A DNA stretch of 64,000 nt from an uncultured Clostridia bacterium. GTDB taxonomy: Bacteria; Bacillota; Clostridia; Christensenellales; Borkfalkiaceae. The notes under the pieces were generated by a model. That model did not search any database and was not told the origin of the DNA. It saw only the letters and a program-made list of their open reading frames with translations. Positions 28,306 to 40,860 of the stretch are shown one piece after another (position 1 is the first letter of the stretch; each line of letters starts with the position of its first letter). The DNA lies in contig CANQJJ010000004.1 of the NCBI GenBank assembly GCA_947624215.1, positions 24,187 through 88,186 of the forward strand. The letters run 5' to 3'. Made by a program: the position numbers and the translations under genes.

Positions 28306-30360
28306 TTACAGCTCATGGATGATGGGTATGATCATGGGCGACTGCTTGGTCGTCTTAAACAGATAATTTTTGATGGCACGGCGCACGGCTCCCTCGATCT
28401 CCTCTTTGCCGCCCGCCGTATTCTCCGCGGCGCGCACGGCAACGACTTTCAGCTCGCGGATGGCGTCGCTCTGTTCCCGCTCGTCGGCGAAGACGAACCC
28501 GCGGCACTCCACGGTCACATCCCCTACGACGCGCCCGCCCTGCAAGGTGAGTGCGGCGATGAAGACGCCCTCGCTCGACATGCGCAGGCGGTCTTTCATC
28601 ACTTCGCTGGTACCCATGTCTTCGAAGCCGCTTCCGTCGATGAGGCGTGCCCCCGCGGGGAAGGAAGGCCCCTCCCGCATTTCCTCGTCCGTGACCTCGA
28701 CGCAGGTGCCGATGTCGGGGATGAAGGTGCGGTAAGGCTGCATGCCGAGTTCCTGCGCGAGCAGAACATGCCGCCTCAGATGCCTGTATTCCCCGTGCAC
28801 GGGGATGAAGAACTTGGGGCGGAGCAGGGTGTGCATGAGCTTGTGCTCCTCCTGGCAGGCGTGCCCCGAGACGTGGATCTTTTCGAGGCTCTCATAGACC
28901 ACCTCCGCGCCCCGCTTCATGAGGTTGTTGATGACGCGGTAGATCATGCGCTCGTTGCCCGGGATGGGGCTCGCGGAGATGATGATGGTGTCGTTGGCGC
29001 CGATAGTCACTTTGTTGAATTCCCCCGCTGCCATGCGGGTGAGCGCGGACATGGGTTCCCCCTGTGAGCCCGTCGAGACGATGACAATCTCGCGGTCGTA
29101 GTAATTTTTCAATTTTTCCACGTCCACGAGGATGCCCTCGGGGATGGAGATCTCACCGATCTTGGCCGCCGCCTCCACGACGCTCAGCATGCTCCGCCCC
29201 GAGAGCGCGACTTTGCGGCGGTAGGTGGCCGCGATGTCGATGATCTGTTGCAGGCGGTGCACATTGGAGGCGAACGTGGCGATGATGATGCGCCTGTTTG
29301 CGTGCTCGGCAAAGAGGTGGGCGAGCGTCGTCCCCACCACTTTTTCGCTCATGGTGAAGCCCGGCCGCTCGATGTTGGTGGACTCCCCGAGGTAGAGGAG
29401 CACGCCGCGCCGCCCGTATTCGGCGATCTCTTCGAGGTCGATGGGCTTGCCCGCCACGGGGGTGAGGTCGATCTTGAAGTCGCCGCTGTGGAAGATGATG
29501 CCGTAGGGCGTTTCGATGGCGAGCGCCGTTGCCCCCGCGATGGAGTGGTTGACGTTGACGATGTTGACGGCAAACCCGCCCGCCTTGATGCGGTCCTTGG
29601 GGCTCACGGTGATGAGGTTGGCGCTCATGCGGTGCTCGCGGAGCTTGTTGTCCACGAGGGCGAGGGTGAGCTTGGTGCCGTAGACGGGCGTCGAGGGTTC
29701 GAGCTCCTTCATGAGATACGGCACGCCGCCGATGTGGTCTTCGTGCCCGTGCGTCAAGAAGACGCCGCGGATCTTGTGGCGGTTGGTTGTGAGATAGGTG
29801 ATCTCGGGGAAGACGAGGTCGATGCCGGGCATGTCCTCGGTCGGGAAGATGATGCCCGCGTCGATGACAATGATGTCGTTGCCATACTCGACGGCCGTCA
29901 TGTTCTTGCCGATTTCGCCCACGCCGCCGAAGAATAAGATCTTGACGGGCTTTTTTGCATGTTTCCCGCCGCGCGGACGGGGAGCTTGTTCGCTTTTTAC
30001 GGGGACGCGCGTTCCCTTTGCCGTGTCCCTTTGGCCCTTTGCCGTGTTCCTTTGGCCCCTTGCCGCATCCCCCGCCGTGCCTCTTTGGCTCTTTGCGGAC
30101 ACGGCCGCGATGCTCTTTTGGGCCTTTTGGGTCTTTTGTCCCCTTTGGCCCTTTCCCGCGGCGGCTGCGGAAGACTTGCGGGGGTCTCTTCCCGCGGGTT
30201 CCTTCAATGTCCCCCTTGCGGTATTCTTTGTGCTCTTGTTGATACTCTTGTTGCTCTTCTCGGGGCCCTGCTGCTGTTCGCGGCGGTAGGCCTCGATGCC
30301 GTTCAGAATGGCAAGCTCGATGCTTTCCTTTGACGGCTTGTTTTTAGAACTCTTGTTCAA
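28306..30360 (-). CDS. rnj: Ribonuclease J with an extended basic, low-complexity N-terminus
   Basis: FFGGVGEIGKNMTAVEYGNDIIVIDAG; LTHGHEDHIGG; FHSGDFKID; STGSQGEPMSAL; VSGHACQEEHKLMHTLLRPKFFIPVHGEYRHL. Confidence 0.95.
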   Translation of the reverse strand: MNKSSKNKPSKESIELAILNGIEAYRREQQQGPEKSNKSINKSTKNTARGTLKEPAGRDPRKSSAAAAGKGQRGQKTQKAQKSIAAVSAKSQRGTAGDAARGQRNTAKGQRDTAKGTRVPVKSEQAPRPRGGKHAKKPVKILFFGGVGEIGKNMTAVEYGNDIIVIDAGIIFPTEDMPGIDLVFPEITYLTTNRHKIRGVFLTHGHEDHIGGVPYLMKELEPSTPVYGTKLTLALVDNKLREHRMSANLITVSPKDRIKAGGFAVNIVNVNHSIAGATALAIETPYGIIFHSGDFKIDLTPVAGKPIDLEEIAEYGRRGVLLYLGESTNIERPGFTMSEKVVGTTLAHLFAEHANRRIIIATFASNVHRLQQIIDIAATYRRKVALSGRSMLSVVEAAAKIGEISIPEGILVDVEKLKNYYDREIVIVSTGSQGEPMSALTRMAAGEFNKVTIGANDTIIISASPIPGNERMIYRVINNLMKRGAEVVYESLEKIHVSGHACQEEHKLMHTLLRPKFFIPVHGEYRHLRRHVLLAQELGMQPYRTFIPDIGTCVEVTDEEMREGPSFPAGARLIDGSGFEDMGTSEVMKDRLRMSSEGVFIAALTLQGGRVVGDVTVECRGFVFADEREQSDAIRELKVVAVRAAENTAGGKEEIEGAVRRAIKNYLFKTTKQSPMIIPIIHEL

Positions 30361-30420
30361 TGATATTCCTCCGTTGGGTCACAATTATGTAGCGGATATC
30401 CTGTGAGGGATAAACTGTTT

Positions 30421-30452
30421 TTCAAACAAAACGGGAGAGCCGAAGCTCTCCA
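30421..30452 (-). terminator. Intrinsic terminator GGAGAGC-TTCG-GCTCTCC followed by CGTTTTGTTT
   Basis: Perfect stem with UUCG tetraloop on the minus strand just after the 30478 stop. Confidence 0.75.
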
Positions 30453-30477
30453 CGTCTTTGTCGAATGTGTAGCGGGA

Positions 30478-33369
30478 TCAGAAGTCGAGGTCGGATTTCT
30501 CGACGACGGCCGTCTTGATCAAGCCTTCGGCGAGGAGCTCCTCTTCACTACGATACAGGTACTGTGCGGCGTAGTCGACGGTCTCCGCTTCCTCGTCCTT
30601 GACGGTGCCGAGGCGCTCCATGAGAAGTTCCATGAGACGAAGCGTGCGCTTCAAACCGACATTGCTCTTGACCTTCATCATGAGAGGGGTGCGCTCATAC
30701 ATCTTGGTGTCGCCCGCGAACTTCTGGTGATAGACGCTGTCGGGGAACTCATCGGGATTGAGCGCGAGGTAGACGCAGAGCGTTCTGCCGCGGACGCCGA
30801 TCTTCGCCACGGTCTCGTTGTTGTATGCGAAGCGGTCGTTGGACCAGTTGATCTGGGATGTAATGTTGCTGTACGAGAGGAAGGTGTTCTTCAAGGTGCT
30901 GTAATATTCCTTGATGACCTCATCGCTCTCGATGATCTTGGCGGTGAAGCTCCTCTTGTAGCGGGTGGTCAGCTCTGCCTCGGGAACGGGCTCCTGAACG
31001 GGCTCTTCGGCCACGGCGGCGTCTGCCACTGCGAGCTCATCGGTCACTTCGGGAGCGGGCTCTTCGGCAACTTCCTCGACGGGCTCTTCGACCACTTCCT
31101 CGACGGGAGCGGGCTCTTCAACGGGCTCTTCCACGACTTCCTCAACGGGAGCGGGCTCTTCGGCGGGCTCTTCCACGACTTCCTCTACGGGAGCGGGCTC
31201 CTCGACGGGCTCTTCGACCACTTCCTCAACGGGAGCGGGCTCTTCGGCGACCTCTTCGACCACTTCCTCGACGGGAGCGGGCTCTTCGGCGGCCTCTTCC
31301 ACGACTTCCTCGACGGGAGCGGGCTCTTCGGCAACCTCTTCGACCACTTCCTCTACGGGAGCGGGCTCCTCGGCAACCTCTTCGACCACTTCCTCGACGG
31401 GAGCGGGCTCTTCAGCAGCCTCTTCAACCACTTCCTCTACGGGAGCGGGCTCTTCGGCAGCCTCTTCCACGACTTCCTCAACGGGAGCGGGCTCTTCGGC
31501 GGCTTCTTCCATGACTTCCTCAGCGGGAGCCTCTTCGGCTTGGGCGGCCTCTTCTGCGGCGATGGCATCCTGCGCGGCCTTCAAAGCGGCTTCAAGCTCG
31601 TCGATCTGCTTGCGGAGTTCTTCCTCCTCGGCTTCGGCGGCGAGACGGGCGGCTTCCTCCTCGGCAGCTCTCTGCATCTCGGCTTCGAGCTCGGCGGCGG
31701 CCTCCTCCTCGGCCTTACGGGCGGCTTCTTCCTCTGCAAGGCGGGCAGCCTCTTCCTCGGCGGCCTTCTTCTGCTCCTCGAGGATGGCGTTCATGCGCTC
31801 CTCGACGATGCTGTTGACTTTCTGTTCGAATGCAGCGGCGGCCTCTTCCTCAGCCTTGCGGGCTGCCTCTTCCTCGGCGGCGATGCGTGCTGCCTCAGCT
31901 TCGGCGGCAAGACGGGCTTCCTCTTCTGCCTTACGGGCGGCCTCTTCCTCGGCGGCGATGCGTGCCGCTTCCTCGGCTGCTGCCTTCTCTGCGGCGATCT
32001 TTCTCGCCTCCATGCAATCTACGACCTTCTCTGCGAGGGTCTCGTAGTTCACCTCTTCCTTCTCGGGAACGGGATGCGCGGCGGCCTCTTCTGCAAGGCG
32101 GACAGCCTGCTCTTCTTCGGCGAGCTTGCGCTTCTCTTCGACGAGGGCGGCAACTTTCCCGGCAAGGGCGTCGTAGTCAAGGTCTACGGGAACGGCCTCT
32201 TCGCCCTCTTCGCATTCCTTGCACTTCTCTGCCATGAGCTCGGCAACGCGGCCCGCGATGATCTCGCAGACGTCCTCTTCCTCGGGCTCTTCGCCTTCGG
32301 TCTCCTCGCCCTCTTCAAATTCTTCGTCGTCGGCGATCCACTTCTCTTCGAACTTGGCAACGACCTTCTCTGCGATGGCCTCGATGCCCTGCTCGCCGAC
32401 CGTGAGATCGAACTCTTCCGTGAGGACCTGCGCCACGCTCTCTGCGATGACGTCGGCCGAAACGGGGGTGAGCTGTTCGTTGATCCTCTGCGCGATGATG
32501 TTCTCATCGGGAACGGTGACGTTGGACGCGATCTTGCCGGCAAACTCTTCGACCTCTTCGCTCTCGCGGAGCACTTTGAGGATGTTCTCGGCAATGAGCT
32601 CGTAGTTTTCTTCGCAGGAGACAGTCGTCTCGGTCTCTTCGACGGGCTGCAACGCGTTGATGCAATCCTCGAGCTTGACGAAGCCCTCGTTGAGGTTCGA
32701 CAAGATCTCTTCGCGGAATTCTGCGAACTCTTCGTTTGCGACGGGCTCGGTCTCCGCAACGGGGACGGCCTGTTCGGACTTCGCGAGCAGTTCCTCGCGG
32801 AGAGCGGCGAACTTCTCGTCCATCTTGGCTTCGTGTGCGGCAAGGACCTCGGCGAGCTTTTCGTCGAACTTGTCCGTATTCTCGGCTACGCGGTCTTCGA
32901 TGTTCTCGACGCCGTTGATGACGCGCTCCATCTGCAACGCAGTGCGCTTGGCCATGCGGGCCTCCATCATGGTCGGGTCGAAGGCGGCGGACGCGATCGC
33001 CTGCAAGATATCCTGCTTCATCGAAGATACCGTCTCGGCGACTTTCTTCTCAACATAGAGAGCCATGTCGCTGGTGTAGTGGTTGATGGCTTCGATGAGC
33101 GGCCTCAGCTCACCCTCGGAGAGCTTGGCCTCGGGGGCCTTGGGCTCGGGGGTCTCTGCGGGCGCAGCACTCTGGCGGGCGGCAGCGTTCTTGGCTGCAT
33201 CGCTCTGCTGTGAGAGATATGCGTATAAGATCTCAAACTGTCTGCGGACGGATCCGTTGATCGACTTCTTGATCTCTTCCTCGCTATCCTTCTGCTGCTT
33301 GCTCAGCATGGCGAACCCGCCCTTGAGCAGCTCGCGGTTCAGTTCTTCGTTGCTTTTGAATTCGGACAT
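30478..33369 (-). CDS. Large Glu/Ala-rich coiled-coil protein with 14-aa tandem repeats and a distinct C-terminal domain; function unknown
   Basis: 963-aa ORF; ten copies of (AA/VA/PV/PA)EEPAPVEEVVEE; C-terminal YKRSFTAKIIESDEVIKEYYSTLKNTFLSYSNITSQINWSNDRFAYNNETVAKIGVRGRTLCVYLALNPDEF. Confidence 0.88.
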   Translation of the reverse strand: MSEFKSNEELNRELLKGGFAMLSKQQKDSEEEIKKSINGSVRRQFEILYAYLSQQSDAAKNAAARQSAAPAETPEPKAPEAKLSEGELRPLIEAINHYTSDMALYVEKKVAETVSSMKQDILQAIASAAFDPTMMEARMAKRTALQMERVINGVENIEDRVAENTDKFDEKLAEVLAAHEAKMDEKFAALREELLAKSEQAVPVAETEPVANEEFAEFREEILSNLNEGFVKLEDCINALQPVEETETTVSCEENYELIAENILKVLRESEEVEEFAGKIASNVTVPDENIIAQRINEQLTPVSADVIAESVAQVLTEEFDLTVGEQGIEAIAEKVVAKFEEKWIADDEEFEEGEETEGEEPEEEDVCEIIAGRVAELMAEKCKECEEGEEAVPVDLDYDALAGKVAALVEEKRKLAEEEQAVRLAEEAAAHPVPEKEEVNYETLAEKVVDCMEARKIAAEKAAAEEAARIAAEEEAARKAEEEARLAAEAEAARIAAEEEAARKAEEEAAAAFEQKVNSIVEERMNAILEEQKKAAEEEAARLAEEEAARKAEEEAAAELEAEMQRAAEEEAARLAAEAEEEELRKQIDELEAALKAAQDAIAAEEAAQAEEAPAEEVMEEAAEEPAPVEEVVEEAAEEPAPVEEVVEEAAEEPAPVEEVVEEVAEEPAPVEEVVEEVAEEPAPVEEVVEEAAEEPAPVEEVVEEVAEEPAPVEEVVEEPVEEPAPVEEVVEEPAEEPAPVEEVVEEPVEEPAPVEEVVEEPVEEVAEEPAPEVTDELAVADAAVAEEPVQEPVPEAELTTRYKRSFTAKIIESDEVIKEYYSTLKNTFLSYSNITSQINWSNDRFAYNNETVAKIGVRGRTLCVYLALNPDEFPDSVYHQKFAGDTKMYERTPLMMKVKSNVGLKRTLRLMELLMERLGTVKDEEAETVDYAAQYLYRSEEELLAEGLIKTAVVEKSDLDF
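31105..31530. repeat. 42-bp tandem repeat (minisatellite) inside the coding sequence
   Basis: GGGAGC(GGGCTC) seeds at 31105, 31147, 31189, 31231, 31273, 31315, 31357, 31399, 31441, 31483, 31525: exact 42-bp spacing. Confidence 0.95.
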
Positions 33370-33554
33370 TTTTCACCTCACAGCTTAACGCTATTTTTTC
33401 TCATATCCTATTCTACACCAAATGCGCGCAAAAGTAAATATTTTTCTCGAAATTTTTTTCGGAAAATCCAAAATTTTTTTGCAGAAAGGGTATAATTTCC
33501 CGAAAATCCGTCTACCGTGTCCGAAACATGCCCTAAAAACGCTGATTATGTTGA

Positions 33555-33915
33555 AATCGAGGAGATCGGAAAGCAATCGGACTTCGTTCTTCGGGATCCT
33601 TCGGGGACAGCCGCGTGGACTTCGTATCGTCATTACGGCTCAGGATGACGCGCTTACCACCACCACGCCCAAGCTCATCCCGAGCGTCATTCTGACCGAC
33701 CGAGGCTTCTGATTGTGCTACTAAGGTCGACACGAGCGCATAGCGCGAAGTAGCCGATAGAGCACGGATGAGAGCGAACTGCTCATCTGCGAAGAATCTT
33801 GCTACGACCAAGCTCGTGTGAGCGATAGTCGGACTTCGTTCTTCGGGATCCTTCGGGGACAGCCGCGTGGACTTTGTATCGTCATTACGGCTCAGGATGA
33901 CGCGCTTACCACAAT
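33555..33915. repeat. Mosaic intergenic repeat block with an internal ~80-bp direct duplication
   Basis: 33579-33660 and 33831-33913 are nearly identical, including GGACTTCGTTCTTCGGGATCCTTCGGGGACAGCC. Confidence 0.85.
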
Positions 33916-34724
33916 GCCCGCTCCTCCCTCTTCTGTCCGTCCAGACGGTGGCGGTTATAGATAATGCCGGCCGTCAGGCAGGTCATCATCCAATAGAGAA
34001 AGAGCAGGGCGGCGACGGCGACGGAGAGCGCGCCATAGAGTTTTTCGGCCGAGGAGAAGCGGAGGTAGACGGAGAAGGCGACGGCGGCAACGAGCCATAG
34101 AAGGGCGGTGAGGACACTGCCGCGGACCGTGTCCGAGGGGCGCACGCGGTAGGGACAGACGTAGGCGTTCAAAAGCCATGCCGCGAGAAAGCCGACAACG
34201 CCGAGGAGGAAGAAGAGGGCGGGATAGCCCACCCATGCGGGGAGGAACCTTACCCCCACCGCGCCCGCAAAGACGAGCGCACCCGCGGCGGCAAAGAAGA
34301 GGAGCACGGCGAAGGTGAGGATGAGGGCGGAGAGCCGCACCTTCCATCCCCGCCGCCTGCCGCAGCCATAGAGGATCTCGCCGCTGCGCCTGAGGTGATA
34401 GAAAAAGCCCGTCGCCGACCAGAGCGTCGTCGCGAGGAAGAAGACGCCCGCCCCCCGCGAGGCCGACGCGGCGCTCTCGCGCAGGAACAGGATGAGCTCC
34501 TTGGCCCAGCCGAAGAGCTCGAGCTCGGCGAGTTCCGCCCCCGCAAAGGGGAGAGTGCCGAAGAGCAGGGCGAGCCAGAAGAGGAAGGGCACGACGGAGG
34601 TGACGAGAAAGAAGACGAGCGTGCCCGCGACCGTCGTATAGTTGTGGGCGACGAGGATGCGGTAGGCCCCCGCGGCCCTCTCCCACAGTGCGCGCAATTT
34701 CTTCATACCTTCGAGGTTGTGCAA
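33906..34724 (-). CDS. YihY/BrkB-family inner membrane protein
   Basis: AHNYTTVAGTLVFFLVTSVVPFLFWL; multi-TM profile; FLYWMMTCLTAGIIYN C-terminus. Confidence 0.8.
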   Translation of the reverse strand: MHNLEGMKKLRALWERAAGAYRILVAHNYTTVAGTLVFFLVTSVVPFLFWLALLFGTLPFAGAELAELELFGWAKELILFLRESAASASRGAGVFFLATTLWSATGFFYHLRRSGEILYGCGRRRGWKVRLSALILTFAVLLFFAAAGALVFAGAVGVRFLPAWVGYPALFFLLGVVGFLAAWLLNAYVCPYRVRPSDTVRGSVLTALLWLVAAVAFSVYLRFSSAEKLYGALSVAVAALLFLYWMMTCLTAGIIYNRHRLDGQKREERALW

Positions 34725-35050
34725 AAACGCCCTCTCTTACGCCTTGGGAGCAACCATGTCCGCCCCTTCCCCTATACATATTATAATATATATATAGGAA
34801 ATACGGGCATGGCCGCCCATCCGAGCGGGAGCGTGCGCCAAGGTTTCTTCTCCCCTCTCTTTGCCGGTCCCTCTCTTTGCCGGCGCCTTCGGATACTCCC
34901 TGCCCGCGCGCTTCCCCCTTCCGAGGGGGGGGCATGTCGGGGGGCATAGCAGGGGCTATGGCAGGAGGCACGGCGGGGCCATACCGGGGGCAAATAAAAA
35001 CGGACATGATCGGTTGGGACCATGTCCGCGGTGAGGCGTTACGGAGCGGT

Positions 35051-36190
35051 TTAAGGCTGCTTTCTGCCCGCGAGCGCCGCGGTGAGCTGGGAGACGATGT
35101 CGCCGCTTCCGCCGAGGCTGAGGCTGTCGAGATGTTCGCAGATGCGCCCGATGTATTCGAGCTCTTTGAGCTTATAGAGGGTGGCGTTCTCCTCCATGAG
35201 TTTGGCGGTGTTGAGCAGGGAGCGGGTGGACGCGACCTCCTCCCGCCGCGTGATGACGCTCGCCTGCGCCCGTTTTTCGGCGAGGAGCACGGTGTTCATG
35301 ATCTCGCGGATCTCCCCGGGCAGGATGATGTCCTTGACGGCGGCCGACCTTACCTCCACAAAGAGGGCGGGGGCACGCGCGCGGAGCTTTTCGAGCAGGT
35401 AGGCCGAAATGCCCTCCCTGTCTGCGAGGATGTCGTCGAGTTTGAGGCGGCCGATGTACTCCCTGAGCGCGAGCTGGGCGCAAAGGTGCAGGCTGCCCTG
35501 CAAGTCGGCGACCTCGGTGGCGGCGCGGACGGGGTCGGTGACGACGTATTCGCACACGCAATTGATGCGCAGGGAGACCTTATCCGCCGTGAGGATCTCC
35601 TGCCCGACGAGGTTCTCCTCCGTGGGGAAGGCGGGAAGACTGTGGAATCCGATCTCGCGGTTGCCCTTCCAGAAGTAGTGCTTGCCCGCGGGGAGCAGTT
35701 TTTCGAACTTGCCGTCGATGAAGAGCAGCCCGTAGGTGTGCTCGTTCACGGTGAACTCCTCGTAGAACTCGGGCCGCAGCGCCTTGAAAACTTCGCGGGG
35801 GAAATCCTCCGCAACGTAGGGCGTGGTGATGTCCGCTTTGAGGAAGGAATTCTCGCCGTGCGTGTCCCAGAAGGCATACATGCCCACGGTGTACACCCCC
35901 GCAAAGGCGCCGTCGACAAAGCGGAAGCCGAGCTCCCCGCGCGAAACGGTGAGCTGCACCGTCTCACGGCGGAAATTTTCGTCGGCGAGGAGCGCCTTGG
36001 TATCCGCCAGCGTGCTCGAGACGAACCCCGTGCAATTCAACACTTCCACCGTCTTTCCGAAGGGTCCTTCGTAGACATGCCCCCTCTCGTTTTTGCGGAG
36101 CACGAAATATTTGCCCGGGCGGAGAAGCTCTGCAAACGAGCCGTTCTTGAAGAGCAGCCCGCGCTGGTTTTCCTGAATGATGAGTTTCAT
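35051..36190 (-). CDS. Slipin/SPFH (band 7) family protein with duplicated N-terminal module
   Basis: IIQENQRGLLFKNGSFAELLRPGKYF and YGLLFIDGKFEKLLPAGKHYFW; VRSAAVKDIILPGEIREIMNTVLLAEKRAQASVITRREEVASTRSLLNTAKLMEEN typical of slipins. Confidence 0.9.
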   Translation of the reverse strand: MKLIIQENQRGLLFKNGSFAELLRPGKYFVLRKNERGHVYEGPFGKTVEVLNCTGFVSSTLADTKALLADENFRRETVQLTVSRGELGFRFVDGAFAGVYTVGMYAFWDTHGENSFLKADITTPYVAEDFPREVFKALRPEFYEEFTVNEHTYGLLFIDGKFEKLLPAGKHYFWKGNREIGFHSLPAFPTEENLVGQEILTADKVSLRINCVCEYVVTDPVRAATEVADLQGSLHLCAQLALREYIGRLKLDDILADREGISAYLLEKLRARAPALFVEVRSAAVKDIILPGEIREIMNTVLLAEKRAQASVITRREEVASTRSLLNTAKLMEENATLYKLKELEYIGRICEHLDSLSLGGSGDIVSQLTAALAGRKQP

Positions 36191-36422
36191 AGTTCCCTCC
36201 TTGTATGGTTATATCGTACATCGCCCGACGGCGTTCCAAACGATTTCGGACACCCTGCGGACGGACGGTGGTCATCGGTTGAGCGCACGCCCCCGCGGCA
36301 CGATGGGCCTCCGCGGTGCAACGTGTGCGGTATCCCCTCCGAACAGACCGCCCGTCCGTGCCCTCCCGCCCGAAGAGGCGCGAAAGAGCGCGGGTATCCT
36401 TTTTTTGTGAATTCTCCTCTCC

Positions 36423-36644
36423 AAAGGAAGGTGCCCGCGGTGAACACGGGCCTGTTATCCCATTCTAAGGGGCGCCTTTACCGCTTGGCTACCGGGACTT
36501 CCCGGGTGGGATTCGAACCCACGAATGTCGGCTTCCTTTTTTCAGGTGCGGAGCCTCACCTTACAAGGGCGGTACACGCCAAGAGGACCCCTCTGCGCGC
36601 CGCGGGTACACAGATCTCTCCGAATGCCCCTGCCTTGCCCTTAT
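36423..36644 (-). ncRNA. Candidate tRNA-mimic small RNA: circularly permuted tRNA-like domain (possible YrlA/bacterial Y RNA-like)
   Basis: Minus strand 5'->3': AAAGGAAG stem strand (36539-36532), T-arm GTGGG-TTCGAAT-CCCAC (36522-36506), closed hairpin CCGGG-AAGT-CCCGG (36505-36492), TA, D-arm GCC-AAGCGGTAAA-GGC (36489-36474), anticodon-like GCCCC-TTAGAAT-GGGAT (36473-36457), long arm GCCCGTG-TTCAC-CGCGGGC (36451-36433), CTTCCTTT closing strand (36430-36423); perfect promoter upstream. 5' and 3' ends approximate. Confidence 0.65.
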
Positions 36645-36650
36645 GTTTCT

Positions 36651-36679
36651 ATTATAATACGGGCACCAAAAGATGTCAA
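36651..36679 (-). promoter_or_regulatory. Perfect consensus promoter TTGACA-N17-TATAAT driving the tRNA-mimic RNA
   Basis: TTGACA TCTTTTGGTGCCCGTAT TATAAT on the minus strand. Confidence 0.9.
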
Positions 36680-36784
36680 GAAGATTTTTCGGGTACGCTT
36701 TCGGTGCCGCTTTTGCCATGAATTTTTGCTATCAGCGGCCCCGTTGCGGACATGCCCCCCTCCTTTTTCATCGCTTGGCACGCA

Positions 36785-37258
36785 TTACAGGTAGGTCTTC
36801 TGCAAAAGTCCCTCGCCGCGGATGCCGAGCGCCTCGAGCGCCGCAACGAATTTTCCGTCACGGAACATCATTCCGTCGTCGAGCACGGAGAAGATGGCCA
36901 CCCCGCCGTGCCCGAGAAATTCCACCTTCATAAAGCGGGTGGCGGTGCCCCGCGTCACGCGCACGGCCCCGAGCTCCTCCGCCCGCGCAGTGCAGGTGCG
37001 CTTGAAGGGTTTGCGGTAGGTAAAGACGCCGTCCTTCAAGGTAAATTTCTCCCAAATCGCGACGTATGTCCCCAAGCCGCCCGCCACGGCGAACATGACG
37101 AAGATCAAGGGGATCGCCCATGTATTGATGCCCGGGATGAGGTCGATCAAGACGAGCGGCGTCGTAACAATGATGCCCGCAAGCCCCAGCGCGAGGGTGA
37201 CATACATAAAGATCCTCTGCCCTCGCTGGCTGCGGATCACAAATTCGATATCCTGCAT
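36785..37258 (-). CDS. Small membrane protein with C-terminal PH-like region, unknown function
   Basis: 157-aa ORF; two TM segments then WEKFTLKDGVFTYRKPFKRTCTARAEELGAVRVTRG. Confidence 0.7.
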   Translation of the reverse strand: MQDIEFVIRSQRGQRIFMYVTLALGLAGIIVTTPLVLIDLIPGINTWAIPLIFVMFAVAGGLGTYVAIWEKFTLKDGVFTYRKPFKRTCTARAEELGAVRVTRGTATRFMKVEFLGHGGVAIFSVLDDGMMFRDGKFVAALEALGIRGEGLLQKTYL

Positions 37259-37291
37259 AAGCTCTCCTCCTTGTTATAAAAACGCCATACG

Positions 37292-37325
37292 CCAAAAAAG
37301 CGCGATACTTCTACCGCGCTTTTCG
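37292..37325 (-). terminator. tuf terminator: AGCGCG-GTAGAAGTAT-CGCGCTTTTTT
   Basis: Inverted repeat and T-run on the minus strand following the tuf stop. Confidence 0.8.
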
Positions 37326-37339
37326 AATTTGTTCTTCTC

Positions 37340-38560
<1,221 letters not shown>

Positions 38561-38671
38561 TGTTGTTTTCCTCCAAAATATATTTTTTGATAACTTTTTC
38601 CGCCGTTTTCACGGCAGAAGCGCAGCTATCTATCAATCAATGATATCAAGCTGATCCGCTTGTCGCCTTCT

Positions 38672-38700
38672 ATTATAACCGATATGCGCAAAATTTGCAA
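38672..38700 (-). promoter_or_regulatory. tuf promoter TTGCAA-N17-TATAAT
   Basis: In the fusA-tuf gap, exact 17-nt spacer. Confidence 0.7.
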
Positions 38701-38756
38701 TTACTTTACGAAACTTTTTACAAAAATTTCCGCGAAATAACGCTATCGGGCGCAAA

Positions 38757-40847
<2,091 letters not shown>

Positions 40848-40860
40848 TTAGGTCCCTCTG

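Noticed and set aside
30403-33213. 936-aa plus-strand ORF opposite the coiled-coil gene (Gly/Leu/Phe-rich)
   Set aside because: Mirror of the GAG/GAA/GCC-rich minus-strand gene; repetitive codons remove stops on the antisense frame. No RBS or recognisable domain; the minus-strand protein is coherent.
36423-36540. Conventional tRNA gene (Ser/Gln-like)
   Set aside because: T-arm precedes the D-arm, the acceptor stem is closed by AAGT, no 5' acceptor strand lies upstream and no CCA is present; interpreted instead as a tRNA mimic.
36400-36650. tmRNA or permuted two-piece tmRNA
   Set aside because: No ALAA-type tag reading frame and no CCA end; the D-arm is a true tRNA-type D-arm, unlike tmRNA.
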